NCBI RefSeq assembly: GCF_003987555.1
Contig: NZ_NGJW01000003.1
Span: forward strand, 62,001-126,000
DNA: 64,000 nt
Reading direction: 5' to 3'
DNA from: Vagococcus lutrae
Lineage (GTDB): Bacteria > Bacillota > Bacilli > Lactobacillales > Vagococcaceae
Numbering within the stretch: position 1 is the stretch's first letter; each line of letters begins with the position of its first letter. Made by a program: the position numbers and the translations under genes. This document shows, one piece after another, positions 19,900 to 29,500 of the stretch. A model generated the notes under the pieces. That model searched no databases, was not told the origin of the DNA, and saw only the letters and a program-made list of their open reading frames with translations.

Positions 19900-21354
19900 A
19901 TGAAAGAAGAGAAGCAAATTTCCTTCAAACGTCATGTGATTATTTTAGTTGTGACGGTCTTAATTGTTGCGTTAGTTTCAACGGTAGCGAGTTATCAAAT
20001 CATTTCGAGAAAGCGTCAAGAAGCAATTTTAAATGAGATTGGTGGGGACTTAGGGGAAGTCGCGATGACCTATCAAAAGATTATGAGCCAGTATGTTGGA
20101 AAAGTGTCGCCTAAAGAGTTATCTGAAGGTGCTATAAAAGGAATGACCAATGCCCTAGATGATCCGTATACAGAATACTATTCTGGTGCAGAAAAACAAT
20201 CGCTTGATGATACTATTTCTGGAAGTTTTGAAGGGATTGGAGCCGTTATGACGATTAAAGACGGTGTGCCAATGATTGCGGAACCACCTATCGCCGATAC
20301 ACCAGCTGAGAAAAAGCAATTAAGAGCGAATGATTTAATCTTAAAAATAGATGGAAAAGAAACAAAAGATGAAGAATTAACAGACGTAGTAAAAAAAATA
20401 CGCGGGAAAAAAGGAACGGACGTGACGTTAACGATTCAACGTGATGCGGATGTTTTTGATGTGATTTTAACCCGAGATAAGATTCCAGTAGAATCTGTTT
20501 TTGCTCATATCGACAGTGAACAGCCAACAGTTGGTTATATTCAAGTGACGACATTTAGTGAAAACACAGCTGCGGATTTTGAAAAAGCTTTGGTTGACTT
20601 GAAAAAACAAGGAGCAAACTCTTATATTATTGATATGAGAAAAAATCCAGGTGGTTTACTGACAGCTGTCTTGTCAATGGCAAGCATGTTTGTTGAAGAC
20701 GGTCAGACTATTTTACAAATTGAAAACAAAAATGGTGAAAAAGAAGAGATTAAAGCGGATAAAAAGCTAGATAATGGTCATAAAGTGAAAGAGCCTGTTG
20801 TGGTATTAGTGGATGAGCAAAGTGCTAGTGCTTCTGAGATATTTGCAGCGGCGATTAAAGAAGCAGCCAAGATGCCAGTAATAGGAACGAAGACTTTTGG
20901 AAAAGGAACTATGCAAAGTATTCAACCTATTACAGACGAAAGTGAATTAAAGCTGACGACGAACAAATGGTTAACACCTAAAGGGAATTGGATTCACAAA
21001 AAGGGATTGAAACCGACCATTGAAAGTCGCTATCCATTTTACGCTTATTTAAATCCAATGGATAAAGAAAATTCCTATCAATTTGGTGCTGAAGGGAAGC
21101 AAGTTTTGCTATTAAATGGCATGTTAGCTGGATTAGATTATGAGGTTAGTCAAGAGAGCGAAGTGTTTGATGCAGCTACCCAAGAAGCTGTAACACGTTT
21201 CCAGGAAGAGCATGATTTGAGCGCAACGGGCATTGCCAATCGTGATACGATAAATGCGATTGAAATGGCAGTGATTCAAAAATTAAAAGATAACGATCCG
21301 CAATATGATAAAGCTATTGAAACACTGTTATCATCAAGTGAGAAGGGTGAATAA
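19900..21354 (+). CDS. S41 carboxyl-terminal processing protease (CtpA/CtpB-like)
   Basis: This 484-residue membrane-anchored peptidase probably trims exported proteins. It has one membrane segment (about residues 11-31), a PDZ domain (GSFEGIGAVM onward), the S41 core with the Ser of QSASASEIF and Lys of GTKTFGKG, and a C-terminal peptidoglycan-binding domain (about 400-470). An extended -10 (TGATAGAAT) lies upstream and GGAGG precedes the ATG. lepB follows 4 bases later, so the protease and signal peptidase are likely made together. Confidence 0.9.
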   Translation: MKEEKQISFKRHVIILVVTVLIVALVSTVASYQIISRKRQEAILNEIGGDLGEVAMTYQKIMSQYVGKVSPKELSEGAIKGMTNALDDPYTEYYSGAEKQSLDDTISGSFEGIGAVMTIKDGVPMIAEPPIADTPAEKKQLRANDLILKIDGKETKDEELTDVVKKIRGKKGTDVTLTIQRDADVFDVILTRDKIPVESVFAHIDSEQPTVGYIQVTTFSENTAADFEKALVDLKKQGANSYIIDMRKNPGGLLTAVLSMASMFVEDGQTILQIENKNGEKEEIKADKKLDNGHKVKEPVVVLVDEQSASASEIFAAAIKEAAKMPVIGTKTFGKGTMQSIQPITDESELKLTTNKWLTPKGNWIHKKGLKPTIESRYPFYAYLNPMDKENSYQFGAEGKQVLLLNGMLAGLDYEVSQESEVFDAATQEAVTRFQEEHDLSATGIANRDTINAIEMAVIQKLKDNDPQYDKAIETLLSSSEKGE

Positions 21355-21358
21355 TCAG

Positions 21359-21898
21359 ATGCATAATATCACTAAAGAGAAACTTATTTATTGGTTAAAA
21401 CTGGTGGTAGTCGCATTGGTAACGGTTTTTATCATTCGTGGTTTTATCTTAATTCCTATGAAAGTGGAAGGCAACTCCATGGAGCAAACGTTGCATCCAA
21501 ATGACTTTTTGGTTTATGAAAAAATATCTGAAATCAAGCGTTTTGATGTGATTATTTTTGAAGCACCTGACCATAATATTTATATAAAGCGTGTTATTGG
21601 TTTGCCAGGAGAGCATATAGCCTATCTCGATGATCAATTATATATTAATGATAAAAAAATAGACGAGCCCTTTTTAGGTCAAGCCAAAATTAAGCGAAAT
21701 AGCAATCAGTATACGACAAATTTTGATAGTGAAGAATTATTAGAACAGAAGACGTTAAGTGAGGATGCTTATTTTGTACTTGGCGATAATCGACGCTTGA
21801 GTAAAGATAGTCGTTCGTTTGGGGAAGTAAAAGAATCGACGATTATTGGCAAAGCACGATTTGTATACTACCCATTTTCACATATAAAATGGATGTAG
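21359..21898 (+). CDS. lepB: Type I signal peptidase
   Basis: LepB cleaves signal peptides of secreted proteins at the outer face of the membrane. The 179-residue protein has a membrane segment at about residues 11-31, the catalytic serine in EGNSMEQTL, the catalytic lysine in YIKRVIGLPG, and the box-E motif LGDNRRLSKDSR. Start ATG 21359 gives MHNITKEKL; the frame extends further back into ctpA without need. AGAAGGG precedes it. The family motif normally reads GDNR.xSxDSR, as here. Confidence 0.93.
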   Translation: MHNITKEKLIYWLKLVVVALVTVFIIRGFILIPMKVEGNSMEQTLHPNDFLVYEKISEIKRFDVIIFEAPDHNIYIKRVIGLPGEHIAYLDDQLYINDKKIDEPFLGQAKIKRNSNQYTTNFDSEELLEQKTLSEDAYFVLGDNRRLSKDSRSFGEVKESTIIGKARFVYYPFSHIKWM

Positions 21899-21907
21899 AT
21901 AGCTAAA

Positions 21908-21943
21908 GAAAAATCCTGTTTTAAATAACAGGATTTTTTCTTT
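21908..21943 (+). terminator. Terminator of ctpA-lepB
   Basis: AAAATCCTGTT pairs with AACAGGATTTT and is followed by a T-run. Confidence 0.85.
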
Positions 21944-22004
21944 TCAAGAGTTATCAAACAAAGTTATATGTTACAATGAAGAAAAAGAATAAAGGAGTTT
22001 CAGT

Positions 22005-22862
22005 ATGACAATTCAATGGTTTCCAGGTCATATGGCGAAAGCTCGTCGAGAAGTGACTGAAAAATTAAAATATATCGATATCGTTTTTGAATTAGTAGAT
22101 GCGCGTTTACCATTATCAAGCCGAAATCCGATGATGGATGAAATTGTGCAGCATAAGCCACGTTTAGTTATTTTAAATAAAGGGGATTTAGCAGATCACG
22201 AAGAAACAATGAAGTGGCAACGTTATTTTAAGGAAGAAGGACACGAGAGTATTATTATTAATGCCAAAGAAGGTAAAGGAATCAAACAAATTACGTCAGT
22301 TTCGCAAATGTTACTCAAAGAAAAAAGAGAGCGACAAGTTGCTCGTGGTATGAAACCACAACCTATCCGTGCCATGATTATCGGTATTCCGAATGTTGGA
22401 AAATCAACGTTAATGAATCGTCTCGTGCGCAAAAATATTGCCAAGACGGGAAATAGGCCGGGAGTTACAAAAGGGCAACAATGGTTAAAAGTAGGTAATG
22501 AGCTAGAGTTACTTGATACACCAGGTATTTTATGGCCAAAATTTGAAGATGAAGAGATTGGTAAAAAGTTAGCTTTAACGGGAGCGATTAAAGACAATCT
22601 ATTGCATCTGGATGATATTGCGTTATATGCGATTCGTTTCTTTAATGAATACTATCCACAACAATTACAAGCGCGTTATCAGTTAACTGATGATCAGTTA
22701 GCAGAAGATGCTGTCGCACAGCTGATGACTATTACCCAAAAACGTGGGTTCCGAGATGATTACGAGCGAGCGAGTGAGATGATTGTGCAAGAAATCAGAA
22801 ATGGCCAGTTGGGCCGCTTAACTCTCGACCGAGTTGAAAATTGGGAGCATGAAGATGAGTAA
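22005..22862 (+). CDS. rbgA: Ribosome biogenesis GTPase RbgA (YlqF)
   Basis: RbgA is a circularly permuted GTPase needed for a late step of 50S assembly. The order of GTP motifs over 285 residues shows the permutation: NKGDL (G4) near 59 comes before GIPNVGKSTLMN (G1) near 127 and DTPGILWP (G3). The C-terminal region is an RNA-binding helical domain. AAAGGAG precedes the ATG. Its stop overlaps rnhB, and rbgA-rnhB is a common Firmicutes pair. Confidence 0.95.
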   Translation: MTIQWFPGHMAKARREVTEKLKYIDIVFELVDARLPLSSRNPMMDEIVQHKPRLVILNKGDLADHEETMKWQRYFKEEGHESIIINAKEGKGIKQITSVSQMLLKEKRERQVARGMKPQPIRAMIIGIPNVGKSTLMNRLVRKNIAKTGNRPGVTKGQQWLKVGNELELLDTPGILWPKFEDEEIGKKLALTGAIKDNLLHLDDIALYAIRFFNEYYPQQLQARYQLTDDQLAEDAVAQLMTITQKRGFRDDYERASEMIVQEIRNGQLGRLTLDRVENWEHEDE

Positions 22863-23622
22863 AACGTTAACGATTGCCCAAATCAAAAAAAGATTAGCCG
22901 AGATACCAACGGAAGAAGAAGTAGCTATATTTCAACAAGATGAACGTAAAGGCGTCCAACAAGCATTAAAAAGCTATTTTAACCGTTTAGCTAAAGACGA
23001 AGAGCGACTATTAAAGCATGAGGAGATGTTGGCGTATGAGCGTCAGTATTTAGCAGAAGGCTTTCATTATGTGGCGGGTATTGATGAGGTGGGTAGAGGA
23101 CCTTTAGCTGGACCAGTGGTAGCAGCAGCGGTTATTTTACCACCAGACGTTAACTTATTAGGGTTAAATGATTCTAAACAATTGAGTGAACAAAAAAGAA
23201 AAACTCTTTTAGCAGCGATTAAAGAACAAGCTATTTCAATAGGAATCGGTGTCGTTGAGGCAGATGAAATTGACCGGATCAATATTTACCAAGCGAGTAA
23301 AGTAGCAATGGCTCAAGCGGTGGAGAATCTAAAACAGCAACCTGATTGTTTACTTATCGATGCGATGACGATTGAGCAGTTACCTATCAGACAGGAAGCA
23401 ATTATTAAAGGCGATCAGAAAAGTTTGAGTATTGCTGCGGCAAGCGTGGTCGCAAAAGAATATCGTGATGATTTGATGCGTCAGTATGGACAAGCATATC
23501 CTGGATATGATTTTGAACATAATGTAGGATATGGAACGCGTCACCATCTTGAAGGAATTGAAAAATATGGCATCACGCCTATTCATCGCCGAACATTTGC
23601 TCCAATTAAAAATATGATATAA
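22855..23622 (+). CDS. rnhB: Ribonuclease HII
   Basis: RNase HII cuts RNA in RNA-DNA hybrids, including single ribonucleotides in DNA. The 255-residue protein has an N-terminal extension of about 70 residues typical of Firmicutes, then GIDEVGRGPLAGP with the first catalytic Asp and Glu, LNDSKQLS, LIDAM and AAASVVAKEYRD. I start it at ATG 22855, with GGGAG 7 bases upstream, overlapping rbgA by 8 bases. Other in-frame ATGs at 22834 and 22849 are less well placed. Confidence 0.95.
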   Translation: MSKTLTIAQIKKRLAEIPTEEEVAIFQQDERKGVQQALKSYFNRLAKDEERLLKHEEMLAYERQYLAEGFHYVAGIDEVGRGPLAGPVVAAAVILPPDVNLLGLNDSKQLSEQKRKTLLAAIKEQAISIGIGVVEADEIDRINIYQASKVAMAQAVENLKQQPDCLLIDAMTIEQLPIRQEAIIKGDQKSLSIAAASVVAKEYRDDLMRQYGQAYPGYDFEHNVGYGTRHHLEGIEKYGITPIHRRTFAPIKNMI

Positions 23623-23628
23623 ACAGTA

Positions 23629-23680
23629 TCCTTCCTTTCTTTTTGCGTATATACGTTATAGAGAGGAAGGAGTTTTTTTT
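23629..23680 (+). terminator. Terminator-like hairpin that contains the dprA ribosome site
   Basis: TCCTTCCTTTCT (23629-23640) pairs with AGAGAGGAAGGA (23660-23671), 12 bp with one G-T pair, around a loop that itself contains CGTATATACG. Eight T residues (23673-23680) follow and run directly into the dprA ATG. The 3' arm includes AGGAAGGAG, the only ribosome site for dprA. It is therefore both an rnhB terminator and a structure that hides the dprA start. Confidence 0.8.
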
Positions 23681-24562
23681 ATGGAATATATCGAACATGA
23701 ATTTTTGGCTTATATTTTAAAACACTTGAAAGGTATTGGAAATAAAGGGTTACTTCGACTTTATGCACATTATGATTTAGCGAGTTTTTTATCAGCCAGT
23801 ACGCTAGAATTACAAGAAATTGGGAAGGTTGGAACGCGTTACCGCGCGAATTTTATTGCAAGTATTCACTCACTCAAAGAACATTTGGATGTTTTTCAAG
23901 AAAAGTTTGCCGATGATTATTTTATCTCACTTTTTCATTCGGATTATCCAAAACGTCTTTTAGAGATATACAACCCGCCACTGGGTTTGTTCTATAAAGG
24001 AGATTTATCGTTATTAAGAAAAACAAACCTTGCTATAATTGGGGCTAGGGACTGTACAGTTTATGGTAAACGTGTTGTTGAAAACTTGATTCCAGAACTT
24101 ATCAGAGAAGATATGGTTATTGTGAGTGGATTGGCGCGTGGCATTGATAGTATCGCTCATCGGACGTGCTTAGAAAATGGCGGCAGTACCATTGGTGTGA
24201 TTGGATGTGGCTTAGATTGTTACTACCCTAGAGAAAATCAATTGTTGCAAGAGCAAGTGGCCAACGAGCATTTACTGATAAGTGAATATCGTCAAGGGAC
24301 AAAACCGTTAAAACATCATTTTCCTGCGCGCAATCGGATAATTGCTGGTATCAGTCATGGTATTTGTATTATTGAAGCAAAAGAACGTAGTGGCACGTTT
24401 ATAACGGCAGAATGTGCTTTAAATGAAGGGCGAGATGTTTTTGCTGTACCTGGTAGTTGCTTGCAAGAACACTCATTGGGCTGTTTGAAAATTATTCAAG
24501 AGGGAGCAAAATGTGTCTATCGTCCGCAACATATAATAGAAGAAATGCAAAACTATTTTTAA
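23681..24562 (+). CDS. dprA: DNA processing protein DprA
   Basis: DprA loads RecA on incoming single-stranded DNA during natural transformation. The 293-residue protein has an N-terminal helical region and a Rossmann-type core: IIGARDCTVYG, SGLARGIDSIAH, GVIGCGLDCYYP, FPARNRIIAG and AVPGS. Length matches the lactic-acid-bacterial form lacking the C-terminal winged-helix domain. The ATG is eight Ts after a Shine-Dalgarno that is buried in a terminator-like hairpin, so basal expression may be low. topA follows after 120 bases with its own promoter. Confidence 0.93.
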   Translation: MEYIEHEFLAYILKHLKGIGNKGLLRLYAHYDLASFLSASTLELQEIGKVGTRYRANFIASIHSLKEHLDVFQEKFADDYFISLFHSDYPKRLLEIYNPPLGLFYKGDLSLLRKTNLAIIGARDCTVYGKRVVENLIPELIREDMVIVSGLARGIDSIAHRTCLENGGSTIGVIGCGLDCYYPRENQLLQEQVANEHLLISEYRQGTKPLKHHFPARNRIIAGISHGICIIEAKERSGTFITAECALNEGRDVFAVPGSCLQEHSLGCLKIIQEGAKCVYRPQHIIEEMQNYF

Positions 24563-24579
24563 ACAAAAATGGACAATCA

Positions 24580-24610
24580 TTGACAAACCATCATCGAATA
24601 GCATAAGATT
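24580..24610 (+). promoter_or_regulatory. Candidate topA promoter
   Basis: A perfect -35 TTGACA is followed 18 bases later by TAAGAT, a partial -10, in the 120-base dprA-topA gap. Confidence 0.45.
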
Positions 24611-24682
24611 ATCTACGATTCCTAAATAAAAAGAAATTTTAGATAAATGTGCTGCTAAAATGTAAAAGGTGGTAACAAAGTC

Positions 24683-26761
24683 ATGGCATACAAATATTTG
24701 GTGATTGTAGAATCACCAGCTAAAGCAAAGACAATTGAAAAGTATCTTGGACGAAATTATAAGGTCGTCGCAAGTGTCGGTCATTTAAGAGATCTACCGA
24801 AAAGTCGAATGGGGATTGATATTGAAAATAATTATGAACCTGATTACATTTCGATTCGAGGCAAAGGGCCGATAATTAAAGATTTAAAGAAACATGCAAA
24901 AAAAGCGGAAAAAGTTTATCTAGCAAGTGACCCGGATAGAGAAGGGGAAGCAATCGCGTGGCACTTAGCACATTTGTTAGATTTAGATTTAGAAGATAAA
25001 AATCGTGTGGTTTTTAATGAGATTACGAAAGACGCTGTCAAGCAAGCCTTTAAAGAACCACGTCAAATTAATTTAGATTTAGTGGACGCTCAACAAGCTC
25101 GTCGAATTTTAGACCGCTTAGTAGGTTACTCGATTAGTCCGTTATTATGGAAGAAAGTCAAAAAAGGATTGAGTGCTGGACGTGTTCAATCAGTCGCTTT
25201 AAAAATGATTTTAGACCGGGAAGCGGAAATTAATGCATTCGTACCGCAAGAGTACTGGAGTATATCAGGTGATTTTATTAAATCTCGCAAAAAATTCCGT
25301 GCGAGTTTCTATGGCGTGGATGGAAAAAAACAAGCTCTTGATAATGAAGAAGATGTTAAGGCGATTACGCAACGATTGACCAATGATCAATATGAAGTAA
25401 CGTCTATCACGAAAAAAGAACGTAAACGTAATCCAGCAAAACCGTTTACCACAAGTAGCTTACAACAAGAAGCTGCTCGTAAGTTGAATTTTAGAACACG
25501 CAAAACGATGATGGTTGCGCAACAATTATACGAAGGAATTTCGCTTGGGAAACAAGGAACAGTTGGTCTTATTACCTACATGCGTACAGATTCGACTCGT
25601 TTGTCAGATGTTGCGAAAGAAGAAGCTCATCGCTTTATTCTTGAAACCTATGGGGCGGAATACTCAGTTGGCATGGCGACCACAACGAAAAAAGAAAGTG
25701 GTGCACAAGATGCCCATGAAGCGATTCGACCTTCTAGCATTATGCGAACACCAGATTCAATAAAGTCGTACTTAGATAAAGACCAATTCCGACTATATAG
25801 CTTGATTTGGGCACGAACGGTGGCGAGTCGGATGAAGCCGGCGATTTTAGATACGATGCGAGTGACTTTAGAACAAAACGGAGTCGTATTTGTTGCTAAC
25901 GGTTCAAAAGTGAAGTTTCAAGGTTTTATGAAAGTGTATGTTGAAGGTAAAGATGACGGCAAAGAGGAAAAAGAAAATATCCTGCCAGATTTGGAAAAAG
26001 GTGAGAGTGTTAAAGCAGTTGATTTAGAACCTAAACAGCACTTTACGCAACCTCCAGCTCGTTATAGTGAAGCAACACTGATTCGAACACTGGAAGAAAA
26101 CGGAGTCGGTCGTCCGTCAACTTATGCACCGACACTTGAAACAATTCAACGCCGTTATTATGTTAAGCTCGTACAAAAACGTTTTGAACCAACAGAGCTC
26201 GGTGAAATTGTCAATGCGCTGATTGTGGAGTTTTTCCCTCAGATTGTGGACATGACCTTTACTGCTGAAATGGAAGCAGATTTAGATAAAATTGCTGAAG
26301 CTCAAGTCGACTGGGTGACAGTGATTGACCGTTTCTACCAGCCGTTTGAAAAAGAATTGGCCAAAGCTGAAGTGGAAATGGAAAAAATACAGATTAAAGA
26401 TGAGCCCGCTGGATTTGATTGTGAACTTTGCGGACATCCGATGGTCATTAAATTAGGCCGTTATGGAAAATTTTATGCGTGTAGTAATTTCCCTGAGTGT
26501 CGTAATACAAAGCCAATTGTGAAAGAAATCGGCATGAAATGTCCGACATGTCACGAAGGGGAAGTAATTGAACGTAAGACGAAGAAGAATCGTATTTTCT
26601 ATGGATGTAGTCGTTACCCAGAGTGCGAGTTTACGTCATGGGATAAACCAATTGCGCGTCCTTGTCCAAAATGTCAGCATTACTTAGTTGAAAAGAAAGT
26701 AAAAGGTGGCAAACGCGTACAATGTAGTGAATGTGATTATAAAGAGGATATTCAAAAATAA
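24683..26761 (+). CDS. topA: DNA topoisomerase I
   Basis: TopA relaxes negative supercoils as a type IA enzyme. The 692-residue protein starts with the TOPRIM domain ([17 protein letters not shown], then [13 protein letters not shown]) and has the active-site tyrosine in [11 protein letters not shown] near residue 299. The C-terminus carries three Cys4 zinc-ribbon repeats ([22 protein letters not shown], from about 580). The Firmicutes length is normal. It is followed 19 bases on by trmFO. Confidence 0.97.
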   Translation: MAYKYLVIVESPAKAKTIEKYLGRNYKVVASVGHLRDLPKSRMGIDIENNYEPDYISIRGKGPIIKDLKKHAKKAEKVYLASDPDREGEAIAWHLAHLLDLDLEDKNRVVFNEITKDAVKQAFKEPRQINLDLVDAQQARRILDRLVGYSISPLLWKKVKKGLSAGRVQSVALKMILDREAEINAFVPQEYWSISGDFIKSRKKFRASFYGVDGKKQALDNEEDVKAITQRLTNDQYEVTSITKKERKRNPAKPFTTSSLQQEAARKLNFRTRKTMMVAQQLYEGISLGKQGTVGLITYMRTDSTRLSDVAKEEAHRFILETYGAEYSVGMATTTKKESGAQDAHEAIRPSSIMRTPDSIKSYLDKDQFRLYSLIWARTVASRMKPAILDTMRVTLEQNGVVFVANGSKVKFQGFMKVYVEGKDDGKEEKENILPDLEKGESVKAVDLEPKQHFTQPPARYSEATLIRTLEENGVGRPSTYAPTLETIQRRYYVKLVQKRFEPTELGEIVNALIVEFFPQIVDMTFTAEMEADLDKIAEAQVDWVTVIDRFYQPFEKELAKAEVEMEKIQIKDEPAGFDCELCGHPMVIKLGRYGKFYACSNFPECRNTKPIVKEIGMKCPTCHEGEVIERKTKKNRIFYGCSRYPECEFTSWDKPIARPCPKCQHYLVEKKVKGGKRVQCSECDYKEDIQK

Positions 26762-26780
26762 TAGTAACCGAGGTGGAATG

Positions 26781-28091
26781 ATGGAAAAACATGTGACAAT
26801 AATTGGAGCTGGTTTAGCAGGAAGTGAAGCGGCTTGGCAAGCAGCAAATGCGGGAGTTAAAGTAACGCTGTATGAGATGCGACCGAAAAAGAGCTCGCCA
26901 GCACATCATACAGAGCAGTTTGCTGAACTAGTATGCTCAAATTCTTTTCGTGCTAAAGGACTTGGGAATGCAGTTGGCGTATTAAAAGAAGAAATGCGTC
27001 AATTTAATTCACTGATTATGTCGGCAGCTGCCAAACATGAGGTTCCAGCAGGCGGCGCCTTGGCTGTCGACCGTCATTTGTTTTCAGCTGAAGTGACTAA
27101 GCAGTTAAAAAATCATCCTAACATTACAGTGGTTAATGAAGAGATAACAGAAATTCCTACTGATGGTATTACTGTGATTGCGACAGGCCCATTAACATCT
27201 GAGTCTTTAGCAAAATCGATTGTGGAAATGACCGATTCAGAAGGCTTATACTTTTATGACGCTGCTGCGCCGATCATTGAAAAATCATCGATTGATATGG
27301 ACAAGGTTTATTTGAAATCCCGCTACGATAAAGGGGAAGCGGCGTATTTGAATTGTCCGATGAGCAAAGAAGAATTTTATGCGTTTCGTGAGGCACTGGT
27401 AGAAGCAGAAGTTGCGCCTTTAAATAGTTTTGAAAAAGAAACATATTTTGAGGGCTGTATGCCAATAGAAGTAATGGCTAATCGTGGTGAAAAAACCATG
27501 TTATTTGGACCAATGAAACCAGTAGGGCTTGAAGATCCTAAAACAGGTAAACGTCCCTACGCAGTCGTGCAATTGCGTCAAGATAATGCTGCTGGCTCGT
27601 TATACAATATTGTTGGCTTTCAAACGCATTTAAAATGGGGCGAACAAAAACGGATTATTCAGATGATACCTGGTTTAGAAAATGCAGAAATCGTGCGTTA
27701 TGGTGTGATGCATCGTAATACTTTTATGAACTCGCCAGAATTATTACTGCCGACTTATCAAGCACAGGGGGATGAGCGTTTGTTCTTTGCAGGGCAAATG
27801 ACAGGCGTTGAAGGATATGTCGAAAGTGCTGCGAGTGGTCTTTTAGCAGGCCTTAATGCGGCACGTTTGGCGCAGGAAAAAGCACCGTTAATTTTTCCTC
27901 GTGAAACAGCAATGGGGGCTTTAGCGTACTACATCACGCATACAGACGCTAAACATTTTCAGCCGATGAATGTCAATTTTGGCATTATTGCAGACCTACC
28001 TGAGCGAATTCGTGATAAAAAAGAAAGAAATGAGCAGATAGCGCAACGAGCGTTAGCCCACATTGAGACGATTAAGCAAGAATTGGATTAG
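26781..28091 (+). CDS. trmFO: Methylenetetrahydrofolate-tRNA-(uracil-54) methyltransferase
   Basis: TrmFO makes ribothymidine at tRNA position 54 using methylene-THF and FAD, rather than SAM. In 436 residues are the FAD-binding [15 protein letters not shown], the family segment [22 protein letters not shown], the conserved cysteine in YLNCPM and C-terminal [17 protein letters not shown]. The start is ATG 26781 behind GAGGTGG (26778 is an adjacent alternative); the frame runs back into topA without a ribosome site. topA-trmFO is a conserved pair. Confidence 0.95.
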   Translation: MEKHVTIIGAGLAGSEAAWQAANAGVKVTLYEMRPKKSSPAHHTEQFAELVCSNSFRAKGLGNAVGVLKEEMRQFNSLIMSAAAKHEVPAGGALAVDRHLFSAEVTKQLKNHPNITVVNEEITEIPTDGITVIATGPLTSESLAKSIVEMTDSEGLYFYDAAAPIIEKSSIDMDKVYLKSRYDKGEAAYLNCPMSKEEFYAFREALVEAEVAPLNSFEKETYFEGCMPIEVMANRGEKTMLFGPMKPVGLEDPKTGKRPYAVVQLRQDNAAGSLYNIVGFQTHLKWGEQKRIIQMIPGLENAEIVRYGVMHRNTFMNSPELLLPTYQAQGDERLFFAGQMTGVEGYVESAASGLLAGLNAARLAQEKAPLIFPRETAMGALAYYITHTDAKHFQPMNVNFGIIADLPERIRDKKERNEQIAQRALAHIETIKQELD

Positions 28092-28094
28092 TAC

Positions 28095-28131
28095 AAAAAA
28101 GAGAGCCTTGTCTAAAGGCTCTCTTTTTTTT
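28095..28131. terminator. Bidirectional terminator between trmFO and the acetyltransferase
   Basis: AAAAAAGAGAGCCTT pairs with AAGGCTCTCTTTTTT. T-runs on both strands serve the two convergent genes. Confidence 0.9.
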
Positions 28132-29330
28132 TAGAAATAGTCATAAATATAGGGTTGTGGTTGATTGGTCATATTTAAAAAGTCTAGGTGCTGAATGTCA
28201 CCGGTTAATTTGCCTGAGACATGCAATTGTTGAGCTGATTTATAGTTGAACAGTAATTGTGTCCAAGTTTCAATAGAACCTGATAAATCAGTGGCTTGCG
28301 ATGAATCGATTTTGCGACAAACGTGTTGGTTGTTTTCACGCGTGATTTCCCAATTACCGTGATTCCACTCACAAAATGCATCTTCAACATGAATGGTTAG
28401 TGTTTGGTTCGGGCCAACTAAAGCAAGTGGGAACGATTCGATAAAAGATTGAAATAAAACGATGCGAATCATCATACTTGTTTCTAACTGACGTTTGACA
28501 CTTCCCGGCTCTTGTAATAAAAAAGTCCAGTCATTTGTTAAACCGTGCTTAAAAATAAACGTATGATAGCTTGAAATATGTGATTTGATAAATGAGCACA
28601 ATGATTTTAGTTCATCGATGGACGAACTAGCCATCTCAATCACGTTAAATGTTAACTGACTTGCATTCATCTCGTATATTAAGTAAGATGTCGCTGCTTG
28701 TCCATCAACGCTTAGCAGCGCGACATGTCGATTGGGATACTTGTTAAATTGATATTGCCACCACCAGTCGTCTCGTTGAAGACTGCCATGTTCAGTCGCT
28801 AGTGTTTTTTTATAAATACGTTTTAAATCTTCTAATATGTCATCCTCTTTCGTAGAAAATCGTGAAATGCTATGGCGATCATCCATTGGAAATGTTGGTA
28901 AGTCACTCCCTTGAATGGTACACGTTTCTTCATCCATGGCTGTAGCATAACCAAATTTTCGGTAAAAATGATGCGAAAAAGGCGCTAAATATGACAAAAC
29001 AGTGTTATTTTCACGATAGTCATCGAACAAGCTGGTAAAAAGCTGGCGAATTGCACCTTGCCCGCGAGCTTCTGGATAGCTTGCGACATTTCCAATGCCT
29101 CCCATACGATACTCTTTATCGTAAACTCTGACTGTAAAAGGAAAACTCATTATTTTGCTCACTAAATTTTGATGCATAAAAAAACCATAATTATGCGCTT
29201 GCAGTGCTTTTTCTCGAAATAATCGATATGTTTGGTCGTCAAATGATTCCGGTGTAAACCCTTTGAAAGCATATGACGATAATTCATACATGGCTTGAAT
29301 ATCAGCCTCTGAAGAGAGTCGTCGAATCAT
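28131..29330 (-). CDS. Eis-like GNAT N-acetyltransferase
   Basis: This 399-residue protein has the three-part layout of the Eis family: an N-terminal GNAT domain (MIRRLSSEADIQAMYEL, GGIGNVASYPEARGQGAIRQLF as acetyl-CoA loop), a second GNAT-like domain, and a C-terminal sterol-carrier-like domain (IHVEDAFCEWNHGNWEIT). Eis enzymes acetylate amines, including aminoglycosides in mycobacteria; the substrate here is unknown. The family usually ends in a free carboxylate that acts in catalysis, here a terminal Phe. AAAGGAGG precedes the ATG. Its promoter (TGTTATAAT, - strand, at 29358-29366) overlaps a CodY-like site. Confidence 0.85.
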   Translation of the reverse strand: MIRRLSSEADIQAMYELSSYAFKGFTPESFDDQTYRLFREKALQAHNYGFFMHQNLVSKIMSFPFTVRVYDKEYRMGGIGNVASYPEARGQGAIRQLFTSLFDDYRENNTVLSYLAPFSHHFYRKFGYATAMDEETCTIQGSDLPTFPMDDRHSISRFSTKEDDILEDLKRIYKKTLATEHGSLQRDDWWWQYQFNKYPNRHVALLSVDGQAATSYLIYEMNASQLTFNVIEMASSSIDELKSLCSFIKSHISSYHTFIFKHGLTNDWTFLLQEPGSVKRQLETSMMIRIVLFQSFIESFPLALVGPNQTLTIHVEDAFCEWNHGNWEITRENNQHVCRKIDSSQATDLSGSIETWTQLLFNYKSAQQLHVSGKLTGDIQHLDFLNMTNQPQPYIYDYF

Positions 29331-29357
29331 CGTATTTCCTCCTTTTTGGTAAAACTT

Positions 29358-29388
29358 ATTATAACATATCTCAATTACTCTGGAAATT
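29358..29388 (-). promoter_or_regulatory. Acetyltransferase promoter with a CodY-like site
   Basis: On the - strand the -10 is TATAAT (29358-29363) in an extended TGTTATAAT context, with a TTTCCA -35 (29381-29386). ATTACTCTGGAAATT (29374-29388 on +) matches 11 of 15 bases of the CodY box and covers the -35. AT-rich sequence makes chance matches likely. Confidence 0.35.
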
Positions 29389-29442
29389 TTTGAAGAAATT
29401 GTGTCTAATTTTGCAATTATTAGTTAAATTCTGACTATTCGT

Positions 29443-29471
29443 TTGTATTCAAAATCACGATGTGATACATT
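29443..29471 (+). promoter_or_regulatory. Promoter of xerC-hslVU-codY
   Basis: -35 TTGTAT (29443-29448), 17 bp, -10 TACATT (29466-29471) preceded by TGA. It divides from the acetyltransferase promoter in the same 170-base region. Confidence 0.55.
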
Positions 29472-29500
29472 AATTTTGTAGAAAGTAGAGGTGGGAAAAT

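Noticed and set aside
22223-22597. 124-codon - strand frame inside rbgA
   Set aside because: Antisense shadow of the GTPase motifs; no independent support.
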